A DNA stretch of 64,000 bases from Mesorhizobium sp. 1M-11 (GTDB taxonomy: Bacteria; Pseudomonadota; Alphaproteobacteria; Rhizobiales; Rhizobiaceae): positions 1 to 64,000 of the forward strand of contig NZ_LJSD01000037.1 of NCBI RefSeq assembly GCF_001303895.1. The letters are read 5' to 3'. The position numbers and the translations under genes are program-made. Under the pieces are notes generated by a model that was not told where the DNA came from, searched no databases, and saw only the letters and a list, made by a program, of their open reading frames with translations. Of the stretch, positions 43,009 through 51,728 are shown piece by piece. Positions within the stretch are counted from its first letter, which is position 1. Each line of letters begins with the position of its first letter.

Positions 43009-43724
43009 AAGGCAACATCTTGTGCTGCTAGACCGCCAAAACGGCGCTCGCGTCCGCCGAAGTCGCGAATGGCATCGGCCAGATGCTCGCGACTGAAATC
43101 CGGCCAGTAGCACGGCAGGAAAACAAGCTCGCTATAGGCAGCCTGCCACAGCAGGAAATTCGAAAGCCTCATTTCACCGCTGGTGCGGATGATCAGTTCC
43201 GGATCCGGTATGTCTGCCGTATCCAGGCGCGCGACGAAACTGTCGGCGTCGATCTCATCGGGCGCAATCTCACCGCGGGCGACCGCGGCGGCCAGCTTGC
43301 GTGCCGCGCGTACGATTTCGTCGCGGCTGCCGTAATTGAAGGCAATCAGCAGTGTCAGCCTCGAATTGCCCGCTGTCAGTGTCTCCGCCTCTTCGAGCAA
43401 CTTACGAATGTCCGGTTGCAGGCTGGCGCGATCGCCAAGGATCCTGACCCGCACGCCATTCTGATGCAATTCAGCGAGATCGCGACGGATGAACAGTTTC
43501 AGCAGCCCCATGAGGTCCGAAACCTCGGACTTTGGCCGCGACCAATTCTCCGAGGAGAACGCATAAAGCGTGAGATATGAGATACCAAGATCGGGAGCCG
43601 CCTTTACGGTGCGGCGCACGGCCTCCACACCGGCACGATGGCCCGCAACGCGCGGAAGACCGCGCGCCTTGGCCCAGCGTCCGTTCCCATCCATGATGAT
43701 CGCGACATGCGCGGGCGTTGCCAT
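43005..43724 (-). CDS. uppS: Isoprenyl transferase (undecaprenyl diphosphate synthase)
   Basis: Cis-prenyltransferase that builds the C55 carrier lipid for peptidoglycan and O-antigen. 239 residues. The substrate loop [17 protein letters not shown] holds catalytic D12; [14 protein letters not shown] and [24 protein letters not shown] are further family motifs. Residues 1-9 (MATPAHVAI) set the start at 43724; a 26-residue upstream extension is not supported. It is coupled to cdsA and follows frr after 31 bases. Confidence 0.97.
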   Translation of the reverse strand: MATPAHVAIIMDGNGRWAKARGLPRVAGHRAGVEAVRRTVKAAPDLGISYLTLYAFSSENWSRPKSEVSDLMGLLKLFIRRDLAELHQNGVRVRILGDRASLQPDIRKLLEEAETLTAGNSRLTLLIAFNYGSRDEIVRAARKLAAAVARGEIAPDEIDADSFVARLDTADIPDPELIIRTSGEMRLSNFLLWQAAYSELVFLPCYWPDFSREHLADAIRDFGGRERRFGGLAAQDVAL

Positions 43725-43755
43725 GGTTCTGCTTTCGCGTCGGCCGTGGCCGAGC

Positions 43756-44310
43756 CTAAACCTGCATGATCTCGGCTTCCTTCTCGGAAAGCAGCCGGTC
43801 AATGGTGGTGATCGTCTCGTCAGTCAGCTTCTGCACGAGATCGGAATCCTTGCGATGATCATCCTCGCTGATATCGCCGTCCTTTTCCGCCTTCTTCAGG
43901 TAATCCATGCCGTCGCGACGCACATGACGGACAGCGACGCGGGCGTTTTCGGCATAACCGTGCGAAATCTTGACCAATTCCTTGCGGCGCTGCTCGTTGA
44001 GTTCGGGTAGCGGGATGCGCAGGTTGGTGCCGTCGACGATCGGATTGAAACCAAGATTGGATTCGCGGATGGCCCGGTCAACCGCGCCGACCATCGATTT
44101 GTCCCACACCGACACCGAAATCATGCGCGGCTCCGGTACCGAAATGGTTGCGACCTGGTTGATAGGCATCGCCGAGCCATACGCCTGGACGTTCACGGCA
44201 TCGAGCAGATTGGAGGACGCACGCCCCGTGCGAAGCGAAGCAAGGTCATGCTTGAAGGCGGCGATCGCCCCGTCCATGCGCCGCTTCAGATCGTTGTAGT
44301 CGCCACTCAT
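43756..44310 (-). CDS. frr: Ribosome recycling factor
   Basis: Splits the post-termination ribosome together with EF-G. 184 residues, normal. Motifs include [70 protein letters not shown] and [18 protein letters not shown]. The triple-helix arm and beta domain are both complete. It lies 55 bases downstream of pyrH in the standard pyrH-frr-uppS order. Confidence 0.98.
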   Translation of the reverse strand: MSGDYNDLKRRMDGAIAAFKHDLASLRTGRASSNLLDAVNVQAYGSAMPINQVATISVPEPRMISVSVWDKSMVGAVDRAIRESNLGFNPIVDGTNLRIPLPELNEQRRKELVKISHGYAENARVAVRHVRRDGMDYLKKAEKDGDISEDDHRKDSDLVQKLTDETITTIDRLLSEKEAEIMQV

Positions 44311-44365
44311 TGTCGTCTCCCCGGCCCGCTGTCCGGGCCACTTGCGTCAGGGCTGCGCCCTGTTT

Positions 44366-45088
44366 TCAATTGTCAGCAACCACCGTGCAGTGGCCGCCGC
44401 CCTTCAATATCTCGCCGAAACCGCCCTTTTCGTGGATCGAATAGACGATTATCGGAATGTTGTTTTCCCGCGCAAGCGCAATCGCGGCCGTATCCATGAT
44501 TGAAAGACCCTTATTGATGACTTCGGCATGGGTGATGCGATCAAAACGGGTCGCCGTCGGGTCCTTCTTGGGGTCGGCGGAATAGACACCGTCCACCTGC
44601 GTGCCCTTGAACAGCGCATCGGCACCGATTTCGGCCGCACGCAGTGCCGCCGCCGAATCGGTGGTGAAGAAGGGATTGCCGGTGCCGCCAGCAAAGATCA
44701 CCACCTTGCCCTGGTTCATGTAGGCGGTCGCCTGGCGTTGCGAGAAGCTCTCGCAGAGTTCCGGCATGGCGATCGCCGAAAGCACCACCGCATCGACACC
44801 GATCTTGTTGAGCGAAGTGCGCAACGCCAGCGAATTGATGATCGTGGCGAGCATGCCCATGTGGTCTCCGGTCACCCGGTCGCCTCCCTTGGACGCGACG
44901 GCCACGCCGCGGAAGATATTGCCTCCACCGATGACCACGCCGACTTCGACGCCGAGCGCCCTGGCTTCAGCGATGTCGGACGCGATGCGGTCGACTACTG
45001 ACACATCGATGCCGAAATGCTGCTCGCCCATCAGCGCCTCGCCCGACGCTTTCAACAGGACACGTCGATAGAGCGGTTTGGTTGTCAT
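44366..45088 (-). CDS. pyrH: Uridylate kinase (UMP kinase)
   Basis: Phosphorylates UMP to UDP; hexameric cytoplasmic enzyme of the amino-acid kinase fold, 240 residues. Motifs are RRVLLKASGEALMG, VVIGGGNIFRG, DHMGMLATIINSLAL, FAGGTGNPFFTTDSAAALRA and GTQVDGVYSADPKKDP. The start at 45088 (MTTKPLYRR) has AGGGGA upstream. In relatives tsf is the gene before it; here the cassette 45248-48752 intervenes, so pyrH needs its own promoter in the 159-base gap or read-through from the cassette. Confidence 0.97.
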   Translation of the reverse strand: MTTKPLYRRVLLKASGEALMGEQHFGIDVSVVDRIASDIAEARALGVEVGVVIGGGNIFRGVAVASKGGDRVTGDHMGMLATIINSLALRTSLNKIGVDAVVLSAIAMPELCESFSQRQATAYMNQGKVVIFAGGTGNPFFTTDSAAALRAAEIGADALFKGTQVDGVYSADPKKDPTATRFDRITHAEVINKGLSIMDTAAIALARENNIPIIVYSIHEKGGFGEILKGGGHCTVVADN

Positions 45089-45179
45089 TGGATCCCCTGG
45101 GGTCATGTCGCGGGATGGTCCCGGACGAAGCCGGCGCTGTCCCGTGCAGGTTGGCGATGTGCTGCCCCCGATACACGAA

Positions 45180-45205
45180 GGGCGCGGCCATGTCACGCCG
45201 CGCCC
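45180..45205 (-). terminator. Hairpin after the aldo-keto reductase gene
   Basis: GGGCGCGGC (45180-45188) and GCCGCGCCC (45197-45205) pair perfectly around an 8-base loop, 42 bases beyond the aldo-keto reductase stop and upstream of pyrH. On the minus strand it is followed by TTCGTGT, a poor T-run. Confidence 0.45.
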
Positions 45206-45247
45206 GCGCAATGGTCTGGACCTGTTGACAGCGCCCGGCCGCTGCCT

Positions 45248-46354
45248 TCAACGGACGCCGGCGTATGTACCCTCTACCAGGACATCCGGATGGTAGCCTG
45301 CGGGCTTGCCGCCAACCGTGGCGCCGCCTGTGATGCCGCCCTGGATTTCCGATCCGAAGAAGGAATACGGAAATGGGGTGGCAGGGCGACTGACGAGGTC
45401 GAGCTTAACCCGCAATTCGGCCGGGATTTCGAAATCCAACGCACCGAGATTGTCGTGCAACTGCTCGACCTTGGTCGCGCCGATGATGATGGACGCCACG
45501 CCGGGCTGCGTCGACACCCAGTTCAACGCCACCTGCGCCATGCTCTTGCCGAGCTCGACCGAAACTTTTTCGAGTTCGGCGACGATGGTCCAGTTGCGCT
45601 CGTTGAATTTCATGAAACCGGGATTGGTCGTGCCGCGTACCGTTTCGAGACGACCGCTTACCTTGTTTGTGTCGCCGGCATGATATTTGCCGCTGAGCAA
45701 CCCACTGCCCAGAGGGCTCCACACCATGATGCCCGCACCATGCCGGGTGCCGAACGGCACGAATTCATGCTCGATATTGCGCTCGACCAGCGAGTATTCG
45801 AGCTGCAGCGTCGAAATCGGCTCATAGCCGCGAAATTCGGCAACTGCCTGCGCGCGGCTGGCATACCACGCGGGCACGTCGGACAGACCGATATGACGAA
45901 TCTTGCCGGCGCGTACCAGATCGTCCAGCGTACGCATGACTTCTTCCGGCGGTGTCAGCCGGTCCCAGCAATGCAGAATGTAGAGGTCGACATAGTCGGT
46001 GCCGAGCCTTTTCAGCGAAGCGTCGAGCGCCCGCACGATGTTTTTGCGGCCGTTGCCGCCGGTGTTGGGGTCCGGCCCTTCCAGGTTCATACTGAACTTG
46101 GTCGAAATGACAGCTCTGTCGCGCAGTCCCCTCTCGGCGATGAACTCACCAAGCCAGGTCTCGGACGTGCCGCCAGTATAGGCGTCGGCCGTGTCGAAGA
46201 AATTGCCGCCAGCATCGACATAGGCATCGAACAGCACCCGCGCTGCCGCCTTGTCGGCGCCCCAGCCCCACTCGGTGCCGAAGGTCATGGTGCCGAGCGC
46301 CAGCCGACTCACTTTGAGGCCGCTGTTGCCGAGCGTGTAATAGGTCATGGTCAT
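45248..46354 (-). CDS. Aldo/keto reductase
   Basis: NADPH-dependent oxidoreductase of 368 residues with a TIM-barrel fold, close in layout to the YajO/TAS-like group. The catalytic tetrad is visible: aspartate and tyrosine in FFDTADAYTGGTSE, lysine in ISTKFSMN and histidine in YILHCWD. GKIRHIGLSDVP and a C-terminal IIIGATKVEQLHDNLGA bind the cofactor. The start at 46354 has GGAG upstream. It is the last gene of a three-gene minus-strand unit with the SnoaL-like and SDR genes; the substrate is unknown. Confidence 0.92.
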   Translation of the reverse strand: MTMTYYTLGNSGLKVSRLALGTMTFGTEWGWGADKAAARVLFDAYVDAGGNFFDTADAYTGGTSETWLGEFIAERGLRDRAVISTKFSMNLEGPDPNTGGNGRKNIVRALDASLKRLGTDYVDLYILHCWDRLTPPEEVMRTLDDLVRAGKIRHIGLSDVPAWYASRAQAVAEFRGYEPISTLQLEYSLVERNIEHEFVPFGTRHGAGIMVWSPLGSGLLSGKYHAGDTNKVSGRLETVRGTTNPGFMKFNERNWTIVAELEKVSVELGKSMAQVALNWVSTQPGVASIIIGATKVEQLHDNLGALDFEIPAELRVKLDLVSRPATPFPYSFFGSEIQGGITGGATVGGKPAGYHPDVLVEGTYAGVR

Positions 46355-46400
46355 TGGAAGTCTCCTGAAGTCCAAGGCGTCGCGTTGAGAACGGCAAGGT

Positions 46401-46940
46401 TCACCGACCGGGCGTGGTCTTCACCCAATCGTTGCCGCGCTCATGGGTCTTGTGGAAGGCAAAGGCGTCGACTTCCCAGCCGCCGCTCCCGCGCGCCATC
46501 TCCGCCGTGTAGGTGCCCCACACTTCCCACAGGGGGTCACCATTGCCTTCCATGCGGTTCCAGGCGTAGCCGTTCGACTTCACCGAAGCGCGGTCGCCAT
46601 CAATGGCGATGTCATGGTTGGTGCGCAGGTGCAGGCTGGTCTTGTTGCCTTTCAGATTTCCGGCCCAGCCGGCGATCAGGTCGTCAGCCGGGATCGTGGT
46701 TTCGGGCTGGCCACTCAACGAGCTGAAGTCGACCCGCACCCGTTCGGCGAAATAGCCGCGCGCCCGTGTCCAATCCTGCGCGTCCACGGCGCGGTCTATC
46801 TGATCGACGATGCGGATCAAGGCACGCTCGTCTACAAGCCTTTGCAGATCTGCGTTTGAAATTTCGGCTGCTGCAACACCGCCCATGTCCGGAGCAGCGG
46901 TCACGGCCGCATAAAGGGCCAGGCGCGTCAAAGTGTTCAT
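46401..46940 (-). CDS. SnoaL/NTF2-like protein with signal peptide
   Basis: 179-residue protein. The first 25 residues look like a signal peptide (MNTLTRLALYAAVTAA ... GGVAAA). The rest is an NTF2-like cone fold of the SnoaL_4 sort: RALIRIVDQIDRAVDAQDWTRARGYFAERVRVDFSSLSG and DDLIAGWAGNLKGNKTSLHLRTNHDIAIDGDRASVKS. Relatives are hydratases, isomerases or simple ligand binders; no function can be assigned. It lies between the SDR gene (53-base gap) and the aldo-keto reductase gene (46-base gap), suggesting a shared pathway. Confidence 0.8.
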   Translation of the reverse strand: MNTLTRLALYAAVTAAPDMGGVAAAEISNADLQRLVDERALIRIVDQIDRAVDAQDWTRARGYFAERVRVDFSSLSGQPETTIPADDLIAGWAGNLKGNKTSLHLRTNHDIAIDGDRASVKSNGYAWNRMEGNGDPLWEVWGTYTAEMARGSGGWEVDAFAFHKTHERGNDWVKTTPGR

Positions 46941-46993
46941 CGTCTTTCCTCCATTCGGATCGTTCGTTCAATTGGCGTTGTCGATCGGGGAAG

Positions 46994-47725
46994 TCAGAAA
47001 ACGCCGCCGCCCGCACCAACGTTCTGGCCGGTCACCCAGCGCGCCGCGTCGCTGGCCAGGAATGCGGCAACTTCGGCAACCTCCTTCGGGCTGCCGATGC
47101 GGTCGAAGGCAGACATGCCTGCCGCGACGGCACGATCCCGCTCCGGCAGGAGCTCGGTGTCGGTAAAGCCCGGCGAAACAGCGTTCACGGTGATGTTGCG
47201 CGGTCCCAATTCGCGCGACAGCACCCGCACGAACTGTTCCACCGCACCTTTGCTGCCGAGATACAGCGAAGTCTGGCTAAAGAACATTTTTGTGCCACCG
47301 GTCGAGATGACCACGATGCGCCCACCGTCGCGCAGCCGTTTCGCCGCCTCCTGCAGGATGAAGAAGACACCCTTGGTGTTGGTGTCGAACACCCGGTCGT
47401 AGTCTTCCTCCGAGCTGTCGATAAGCGGCTTGATGATCGCTGTCGCGGCATTCGCCACGACGATATCCAGCTTTCCGAAAGCGGCCTCCGCTTCATTGAA
47501 CATGCGGCGGATCTCGGCAAGCTTCGACATATCGGCTCGAACCGCGTTTGCCTTTCCGCCCTTCGCCTCGATACCGTTGACGACTTCTCGTGCACGACTT
47601 TCGTTCTTGAGATAGTTGATGACGACCGTCGCGCCGCCATCGGCCAGCCGTTCCGCGATCGCGCGACCGATGCCGCGCGAGCTTCCGGTCACGATCGCGG
47701 TCTTTCCTTGGAATTGCGTCGACAT
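46994..47725 (-). CDS. Short-chain dehydrogenase/reductase
   Basis: Classical SDR of 243 residues. The cofactor motif is TGSSRGIGRAIA and the structural motif is VANAATA (NNAG-like). The catalytic serine lies in VISTGGTK and YLGSK supplies the Tyr-x3-Lys pair. The arginines after the first strand favour NADPH. The start at 47725 (MSTQFQGKTAIVTG) has AGGAG; 26 further upstream codons overlap the regulatory region and are rejected. It is divergent from the LysR gene, its likely regulator. Confidence 0.92.
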   Translation of the reverse strand: MSTQFQGKTAIVTGSSRGIGRAIAERLADGGATVVINYLKNESRAREVVNGIEAKGGKANAVRADMSKLAEIRRMFNEAEAAFGKLDIVVANAATAIIKPLIDSSEEDYDRVFDTNTKGVFFILQEAAKRLRDGGRIVVISTGGTKMFFSQTSLYLGSKGAVEQFVRVLSRELGPRNITVNAVSPGFTDTELLPERDRAVAAGMSAFDRIGSPKEVAEVAAFLASDAARWVTGQNVGAGGGVF

Positions 47726-47778
47726 TGGCTGCTCCTGCTTGATGACGACGCTCAAGATGGAGACTCGAAGATCGATTG

Positions 47779-47806
47779 ATAATGTCGCCTTATTGGCAAT
47801 CATTAT
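47779..47806. promoter_or_regulatory. Candidate LysR operator
   Basis: ATAATG (47779-47784) and CATTAT (47801-47806) form an inverted repeat with a 16-base spacer in the 97-base gap between the divergent SDR and LysR genes. The region is AT-rich, and a second palindrome ATTCATGAAT overlaps the LysR start codon. This is the usual place for a LysR-type binding site. Confidence 0.45.
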
Positions 47807-47822
47807 GCGATATTATTCATGA

Positions 47823-48752
47823 ATGGATCGCGATCTGCTCAGCCATTTGCCCGTCATCGTCGCCGTTGCGCGGCGCGGCGGCTTTGCCCCCGCAGCGGCG
47901 GAACTCGGCATGAGCCCATCGGCGGTCAGCCACGCGGTGCGGCTGGTCGAGGAACGGATCGGACAGCCACTGTTTGCCCGCACCACGCGCTCCGTCGCGC
48001 TGACGGAAGCAGGACGGGCCCTGGTCGCCACAGCCGAACCGGCGCTGGAAGATATTGCCGAGCGCATGGAGCGCATCCGCGCCGTGAAGGGCCGCGCCAG
48101 TGGTCTGCTCAGGCTCAACACGTCTCGCGTGGCATTGACGCTCGCCCTGTTACCGGTGCTGACTGCGATGGCGGAGCGCTATCCAGATGTGACAGTCGAG
48201 ATATTCGCCGACGAGCGCCTGACCGACATCGTCGGAGAGGGTTTCGATGCCGGCGTGCGCCTCGGCGAGATGATCGCGCAGGACATGGTCACGGTGCGCC
48301 TGACACCGCCCTTCCGCACCGCCATTGTCGCCTCGCCCGCTTATATCGGCCGGAACGGCAAACCGAAGAGCCTGGGTGATCTCGCCGATCACAACTGCAT
48401 CGGCTACCGCCTGTTGCGCTCTGGCGCGTTGTACCGCTGGGACCTCTTGGAGGATGGCAAGGATATCAGCGTTGCGACACGCGGCACCGCAATCGTCAGC
48501 GACCCGATGTCGGCACGCGACCTTGCGCTCGCCGGCATTGGCCTGGCTTACGCCTTCGAGCCGCTTCTTCAGGCCGACATCGCTGCCGGAAGGCTGGTCG
48601 AGGTCTTGCCCGAGACATCTATCGAGGAACCCGGCCTCTTCCTCTATTTTCCGCGCCGCGCCTCGATGGCGCCGAAACTGCGCGCCTTCATCGACACCGC
48701 GCAAGAAATCGGCCGGGCATCCTCGCGGACACCCGGCCGATCAAAGACCTAG
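47823..48752 (+). CDS. LysR-family transcriptional regulator
   Basis: 309-residue regulator. The N-terminal winged helix-turn-helix reads LLSHLPVIVAVARRGGFAPAAAELGMSPSAVSHAVRLVEERIGQPLFARTTRSVALTEAGRALV. The C-terminal periplasmic-binding-type effector domain follows (VALTLALLPVLTAMAERYPDVTVEIFADERLTDIVGEGFDAGVRLGEM). This wording is that of the AaeR/DmlR-like subgroup. It is divergent from the SDR-SnoaL-AKR unit and probably regulates it. Its last codons contain an inverted repeat that may end tsf transcription from the other strand. Confidence 0.95.
   Translation: MDRDLLSHLPVIVAVARRGGFAPAAAELGMSPSAVSHAVRLVEERIGQPLFARTTRSVALTEAGRALVATAEPALEDIAERMERIRAVKGRASGLLRLNTSRVALTLALLPVLTAMAERYPDVTVEIFADERLTDIVGEGFDAGVRLGEMIAQDMVTVRLTPPFRTAIVASPAYIGRNGKPKSLGDLADHNCIGYRLLRSGALYRWDLLEDGKDISVATRGTAIVSDPMSARDLALAGIGLAYAFEPLLQADIAAGRLVEVLPETSIEEPGLFLYFPRRASMAPKLRAFIDTAQEIGRASSRTPGRSKT
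48708..48741 (-). terminator. Likely tsf terminator inside the 3' end of the LysR gene
   Basis: ATCGGCCGGG (48708-48717) and CCCGGCCGAT (48732-48741) are perfect 10-base arms. On the minus strand the stem is followed by TTTCTTGC. It lies 29 bases beyond the tsf stop, within the last codons of the convergent LysR gene. Confidence 0.5.
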
Positions 48753-48769
48753 AAAATAAGCCTGGAGCT

Positions 48770-49690
48770 TTACTTCTTGACCGCTGCAGCGACCTCGGCG
48801 GCGAAATCGCTCTCTTCCTTCTCGATGCCTTCGCCGAGCGCGAAACGCAGATAGGCAGTGATCTTGGCCGGAGCGCCGATTTCCTTTTCGGCCGCCTTGA
48901 GTGCCTGCTCGACGGTCAGGTCCGGGTTCAGCACGAAGGCCTGCTTCAGGAGCACGACTTCCTCGTAGAACTTGCGCAGGCGGCCTTCGATCATCTTTTC
49001 GATGACGTTTTCCGGCTTGCCTGAGGCGCGGGCCTGGTCGGAGAAGATCGCGCGTTCGCGCTCCACGGCGGCCTGGTCCAGCGCGTCGACATCGAGCGAC
49101 AGCGGGTTGGTGGCCGCAACATGCATCGCGACCTGGCGCGCGAAGGCGCTGGCCTTGTGCGCGTCACCAGCGGTCTCGATGGCAACCAGCACGCCGAGCT
49201 TGCCGAGATTGTCGGCAACCGCATTGTGGATATAGGTCGCAACTGCACCTTCAGAGACCGTCAGCTTGTCCGAACGACGGAAGCCGAGATTCTCGCCGAT
49301 GGTGCCGACCGCATCCTTGATGGTGTCGGTAACAGACTTGTCGGAACCCGGATACTTGGCAGCGGCAACGGCGTCGGTCTTGCCATAGGCCAGAGCGACC
49401 TTGGCGACATTGGCGACGATCTCCTGGAAGGCATCGTTGCGGGCCACGAAATCCGTCTCGGAATTGACTTCGACGATTGCGGCTTCACGCACGCCGGCGT
49501 CAACGCCGATCAGACCTTCGGCGGCGGTGCGGCCTGCCTTCTTGTCGGCCTTGGCGATACCCTTCTTACGCAGCCAGTCGACCGCTGCTTCCATGTCGCC
49601 ATTGGTTTCGGCCAGGGCCGCCTTGCAGTCCATCATGCCCGCGCCGGTGAGGTCGCGCAGTTCTTTGACCTGTGCTGCTGAAATGCTCAT
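48770..49690 (-). CDS. tsf: Elongation factor Ts
   Basis: Nucleotide exchange factor for EF-Tu. 306 residues, normal for alphaproteobacteria. The N-terminal UBA-like part has [37 protein letters not shown]; the core begins [17 protein letters not shown], and [12 protein letters not shown] follows. The start at 49690 (MSISAAQ) has GAGG upstream. It lies 119 bases after rpsB. Downstream, instead of pyrH, comes the convergent LysR gene of the inserted cassette only 17 bases away. Confidence 0.98.
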   Translation of the reverse strand: MSISAAQVKELRDLTGAGMMDCKAALAETNGDMEAAVDWLRKKGIAKADKKAGRTAAEGLIGVDAGVREAAIVEVNSETDFVARNDAFQEIVANVAKVALAYGKTDAVAAAKYPGSDKSVTDTIKDAVGTIGENLGFRRSDKLTVSEGAVATYIHNAVADNLGKLGVLVAIETAGDAHKASAFARQVAMHVAATNPLSLDVDALDQAAVERERAIFSDQARASGKPENVIEKMIEGRLRKFYEEVVLLKQAFVLNPDLTVEQALKAAEKEIGAPAKITAYLRFALGEGIEKEESDFAAEVAAAVKK

Positions 49691-49809
49691 TGTCGCCTCT
49701 TTGTTTCGCAATAGGCTGGCGCACCATCGAGTCTTCGATGATGCGCCGCGTTCAGGCGCTTAGCGCGCCAAGATATGAAATTGATGAAGGCCTGAAGCGG
49801 CCTTCGCCC

Positions 49810-50613
49810 TTATGCCTGCGGGGTCTCGCCGGCCGGTGTCTCGCTGGCGGTCGGGGTTTCGCTGAGAACGGGCTCACTCGGTGCTTCAGCGGCGGCGCCG
49901 ATGTCGACACCCAGAGCGCCCTGCTGACGGGCGATGCCGTCGATGGCGGCCTTGGCGATCAGGTCGCAATAGAGCTGGATAGCGCGGGCGGCGTCATCGT
50001 TGCCCGGAATCGGGAAGTCGATCTTGTCCGGATCGCAGTTCGAATCGATGATGGCGACGACCGGAATACCGAGGCGCTTGGCCTCGAGAATAGCGTTCGC
50101 TTCCTTGTTGGTATCGATCACGAACATCAGGTCCGGTGTCGAGCCCATGTCCTTGATGCCGCCGAGAGCCTTGTTCAGCTTCTCGCGCTCGCGGTCCAGG
50201 TTCAGGCGCTCCTTCTTGGTGAAGCCCTGGGCCTCGCCACCGGAAAGCAGCTCATCGAGCTTGCGCAGGCGCTGGATCGAATTCGAAATCGTCTTCCAGT
50301 TGGTCAGCATGCCGCCGAGCCAACGCGAATTGACGTAGTACTGTGCCGAACGCTGCGCGGCATCGGCGACGATGTCGGAGGCCTGACGCTTGGTGCCAAC
50401 GAAAAGCACGCGGCCGCCACGGGCAACGGTATCGGAAACCTGCTTCAATGCCTGGTGCAGCAGCGGAACCGTCTGCGACAAGTCGATGATGTGGATGTTG
50501 TTGCGGGCGCCGTAGATGTAGGGCGCCATCTTCGGGTTCCAGCGGTGAGTCTGGTGGCCGAAGTGTGAACCAGCTTCGAGAAGCTGGCGCATGCTGAAAT
50601 CTGGCAGAGCCAT
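49810..50613 (-). CDS. rpsB: 30S ribosomal protein S2
   Basis: Small-subunit ribosomal protein of 267 residues. Family motifs are [73 protein letters not shown] and [31 protein letters not shown]. The last 35 residues are an acidic Ala/Pro/Glu/Thr-rich tail, longer than in E. coli and common in rhizobia. It is the promoter-proximal gene of the large minus-strand run; a promoter and a leader of about 150 bases lie upstream. Confidence 0.98.
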   Translation of the reverse strand: MALPDFSMRQLLEAGSHFGHQTHRWNPKMAPYIYGARNNIHIIDLSQTVPLLHQALKQVSDTVARGGRVLFVGTKRQASDIVADAAQRSAQYYVNSRWLGGMLTNWKTISNSIQRLRKLDELLSGGEAQGFTKKERLNLDREREKLNKALGGIKDMGSTPDLMFVIDTNKEANAILEAKRLGIPVVAIIDSNCDPDKIDFPIPGNDDAARAIQLYCDLIAKAAIDGIARQQGALGVDIGAAAEAPSEPVLSETPTASETPAGETPQA

Positions 50614-50770
50614 TGTCTAGTTCCTTTCCGGTTGACCTCCACGGGCATTTGACGGTTTCTGGAAAACCGGATCGAAAGCGCATTGCTTTTCGGGGTTTGC
50701 CTGAGCCGCCACCGGAGGTTTCAGCCGGATTTCTCCCGGACAGACACCAAAGCCCGTGTGTGGAATGGTC
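50614..50770 (-). promoter_or_regulatory. rpsB leader
   Basis: About 150 transcribed bases lie between the promoter and the rpsB ATG. They contain several GC-rich inverted segments, among them CGGTTT (50653-50658) with AAACCG (50664-50669). rpsB leaders often carry an S2 autoregulatory structure; I cannot fold this one reliably by eye. Confidence 0.4.
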
Positions 50771-50773
50771 GCG

Positions 50774-50802
50774 CCTATAACCGTGTTGCAGCGCAAAAGC
50801 AA
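50774..50802 (-). promoter_or_regulatory. Promoter of rpsB-tsf
   Basis: On the minus strand TTGCTT (50797-50802) and TATAGG (50774-50779) are 17 bases apart, a fair housekeeping -35/-10 pair. It is about 160 bases upstream of the rpsB start, in the gap to the lysE-like gene. Confidence 0.5.
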
Positions 50803-50822
50803 GCCTTCTGGCTATTCGCCCG

Positions 50823-51434
50823 CTACCGCGCGGCGATGAAGGCGCCTGTACCGATCATGGCGCCTCCGGCCACGCGGTTCATCAGTCGCATGCGCGAGGG
50901 TACGCGGAACCAGCGTGAGGCGCGGCCCGACAATGCCGCGTAGAAACCCATGGTCAGGATATTGGCCGAAACCACGACCGCGACCACCACGACGCCATCA
51001 GCGAAGGTCATGGCATTGAGATCGAGGATCAGCGGCATGATCGAGGCGTGAAACAGGATCGCCTTGGGATTGCCGAGCGCGATCGACGCACCGAGCACAA
51101 AGGAACGGGCGAACCTGCTTTCACCCTTGCTGCCCTCTTCTGCACTGGCCGCAGCGGAGCGCCACATCTTGACGCCGAGATAGATCAGATATGCCGCGCC
51201 GGCATATTTCAGGATCAGGAAGATCCATTCGAAAGTCTGCACCAGAGTGACAAGCCCGAGCAGCGCCAGCGTAACCAGCACTGCGTCGCCCGCCGCGACG
51301 CCGAGACCAGCCATGAAGGCGCGTGCGAAACCGCGTGACACGCCATTGGTGATCACGGCGAACATCGCAGGCCCTGGTGTCATCGCCGCCAGAACAACCG
51401 CCGTTGAATAGGCAAGGAAGGCCGTCAGCGTCAT
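50823..51434 (-). CDS. LysE-family amino acid exporter
   Basis: 203-residue inner-membrane protein of the LysE/RhtB family with about six helices. The N-terminus AYSTAVVLAAMTPGPAMFAVITNGVSRGFARAFMAGLGVAAGDAVLV contains the family's TPGP motif, and YAGAAYLIYLGVKMWRS, SFVLGASIALGNPKAILFH follow. Members export lysine, threonine, homoserine or other small molecules; the substrate here is unknown. The start at 51434 has GAGG and overlaps the DUF4031 stop by four bases. Confidence 0.93.
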   Translation of the reverse strand: MTLTAFLAYSTAVVLAAMTPGPAMFAVITNGVSRGFARAFMAGLGVAAGDAVLVTLALLGLVTLVQTFEWIFLILKYAGAAYLIYLGVKMWRSAAASAEEGSKGESRFARSFVLGASIALGNPKAILFHASIMPLILDLNAMTFADGVVVVAVVVSANILTMGFYAALSGRASRWFRVPSRMRLMNRVAGGAMIGTGAFIAAR

Positions 51435-51709
51435 GTCCTCACCTTCCCGTTCTTGACCCGAACACGCCGGAACACGGCGACGATTTCTTCGCGGCTGCAT
51501 TCGATGGCGCCAAGCCGCACCGCACGATCGCGCTCGAATCCGGTAATATCGTAATGCGGCGCCGATGTCTTCGGCGGCCCCTGATAGGAAGAACGCTTCA
51601 CGGCGAGCCGAGCTGCGAAACCGTGCAATTCATCGACGTCGTCGGCGAGCAGATGGCACCAGCGGTGGCCAGCCCATTTCCAGATCGCCGCATCGACATA
51701 GACCGCCAT
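51431..51709 (-). CDS. DUF4031 family protein
   Basis: 92-residue cytoplasmic protein of unknown function. The pattern AVYVDAAIWKWAGHRWCHLLADDVDELHGFAARL, then HYDITGFERDRAVRLGAIECSREEIV, is the DUF4031 family. No catalytic residues are known. It overlaps the LysE-like gene by four bases (ATGA) and follows the EipB gene by 19 bases, so EipB, DUF4031 and LysE-like protein may be read together. Confidence 0.85.
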   Translation of the reverse strand: MAVYVDAAIWKWAGHRWCHLLADDVDELHGFAARLAVKRSSYQGPPKTSAPHYDITGFERDRAVRLGAIECSREEIVAVFRRVRVKNGKVRT

Positions 51710-51728
51710 GGAACAGGAAGCAGCGCCG

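Noticed and set aside
45017..46726. 569-codon plus-strand open frame opposite pyrH start, aldo-keto reductase and the SnoaL-like gene
   Set aside because: It crosses three minus-strand genes and an intergenic hairpin; no motif supports it.
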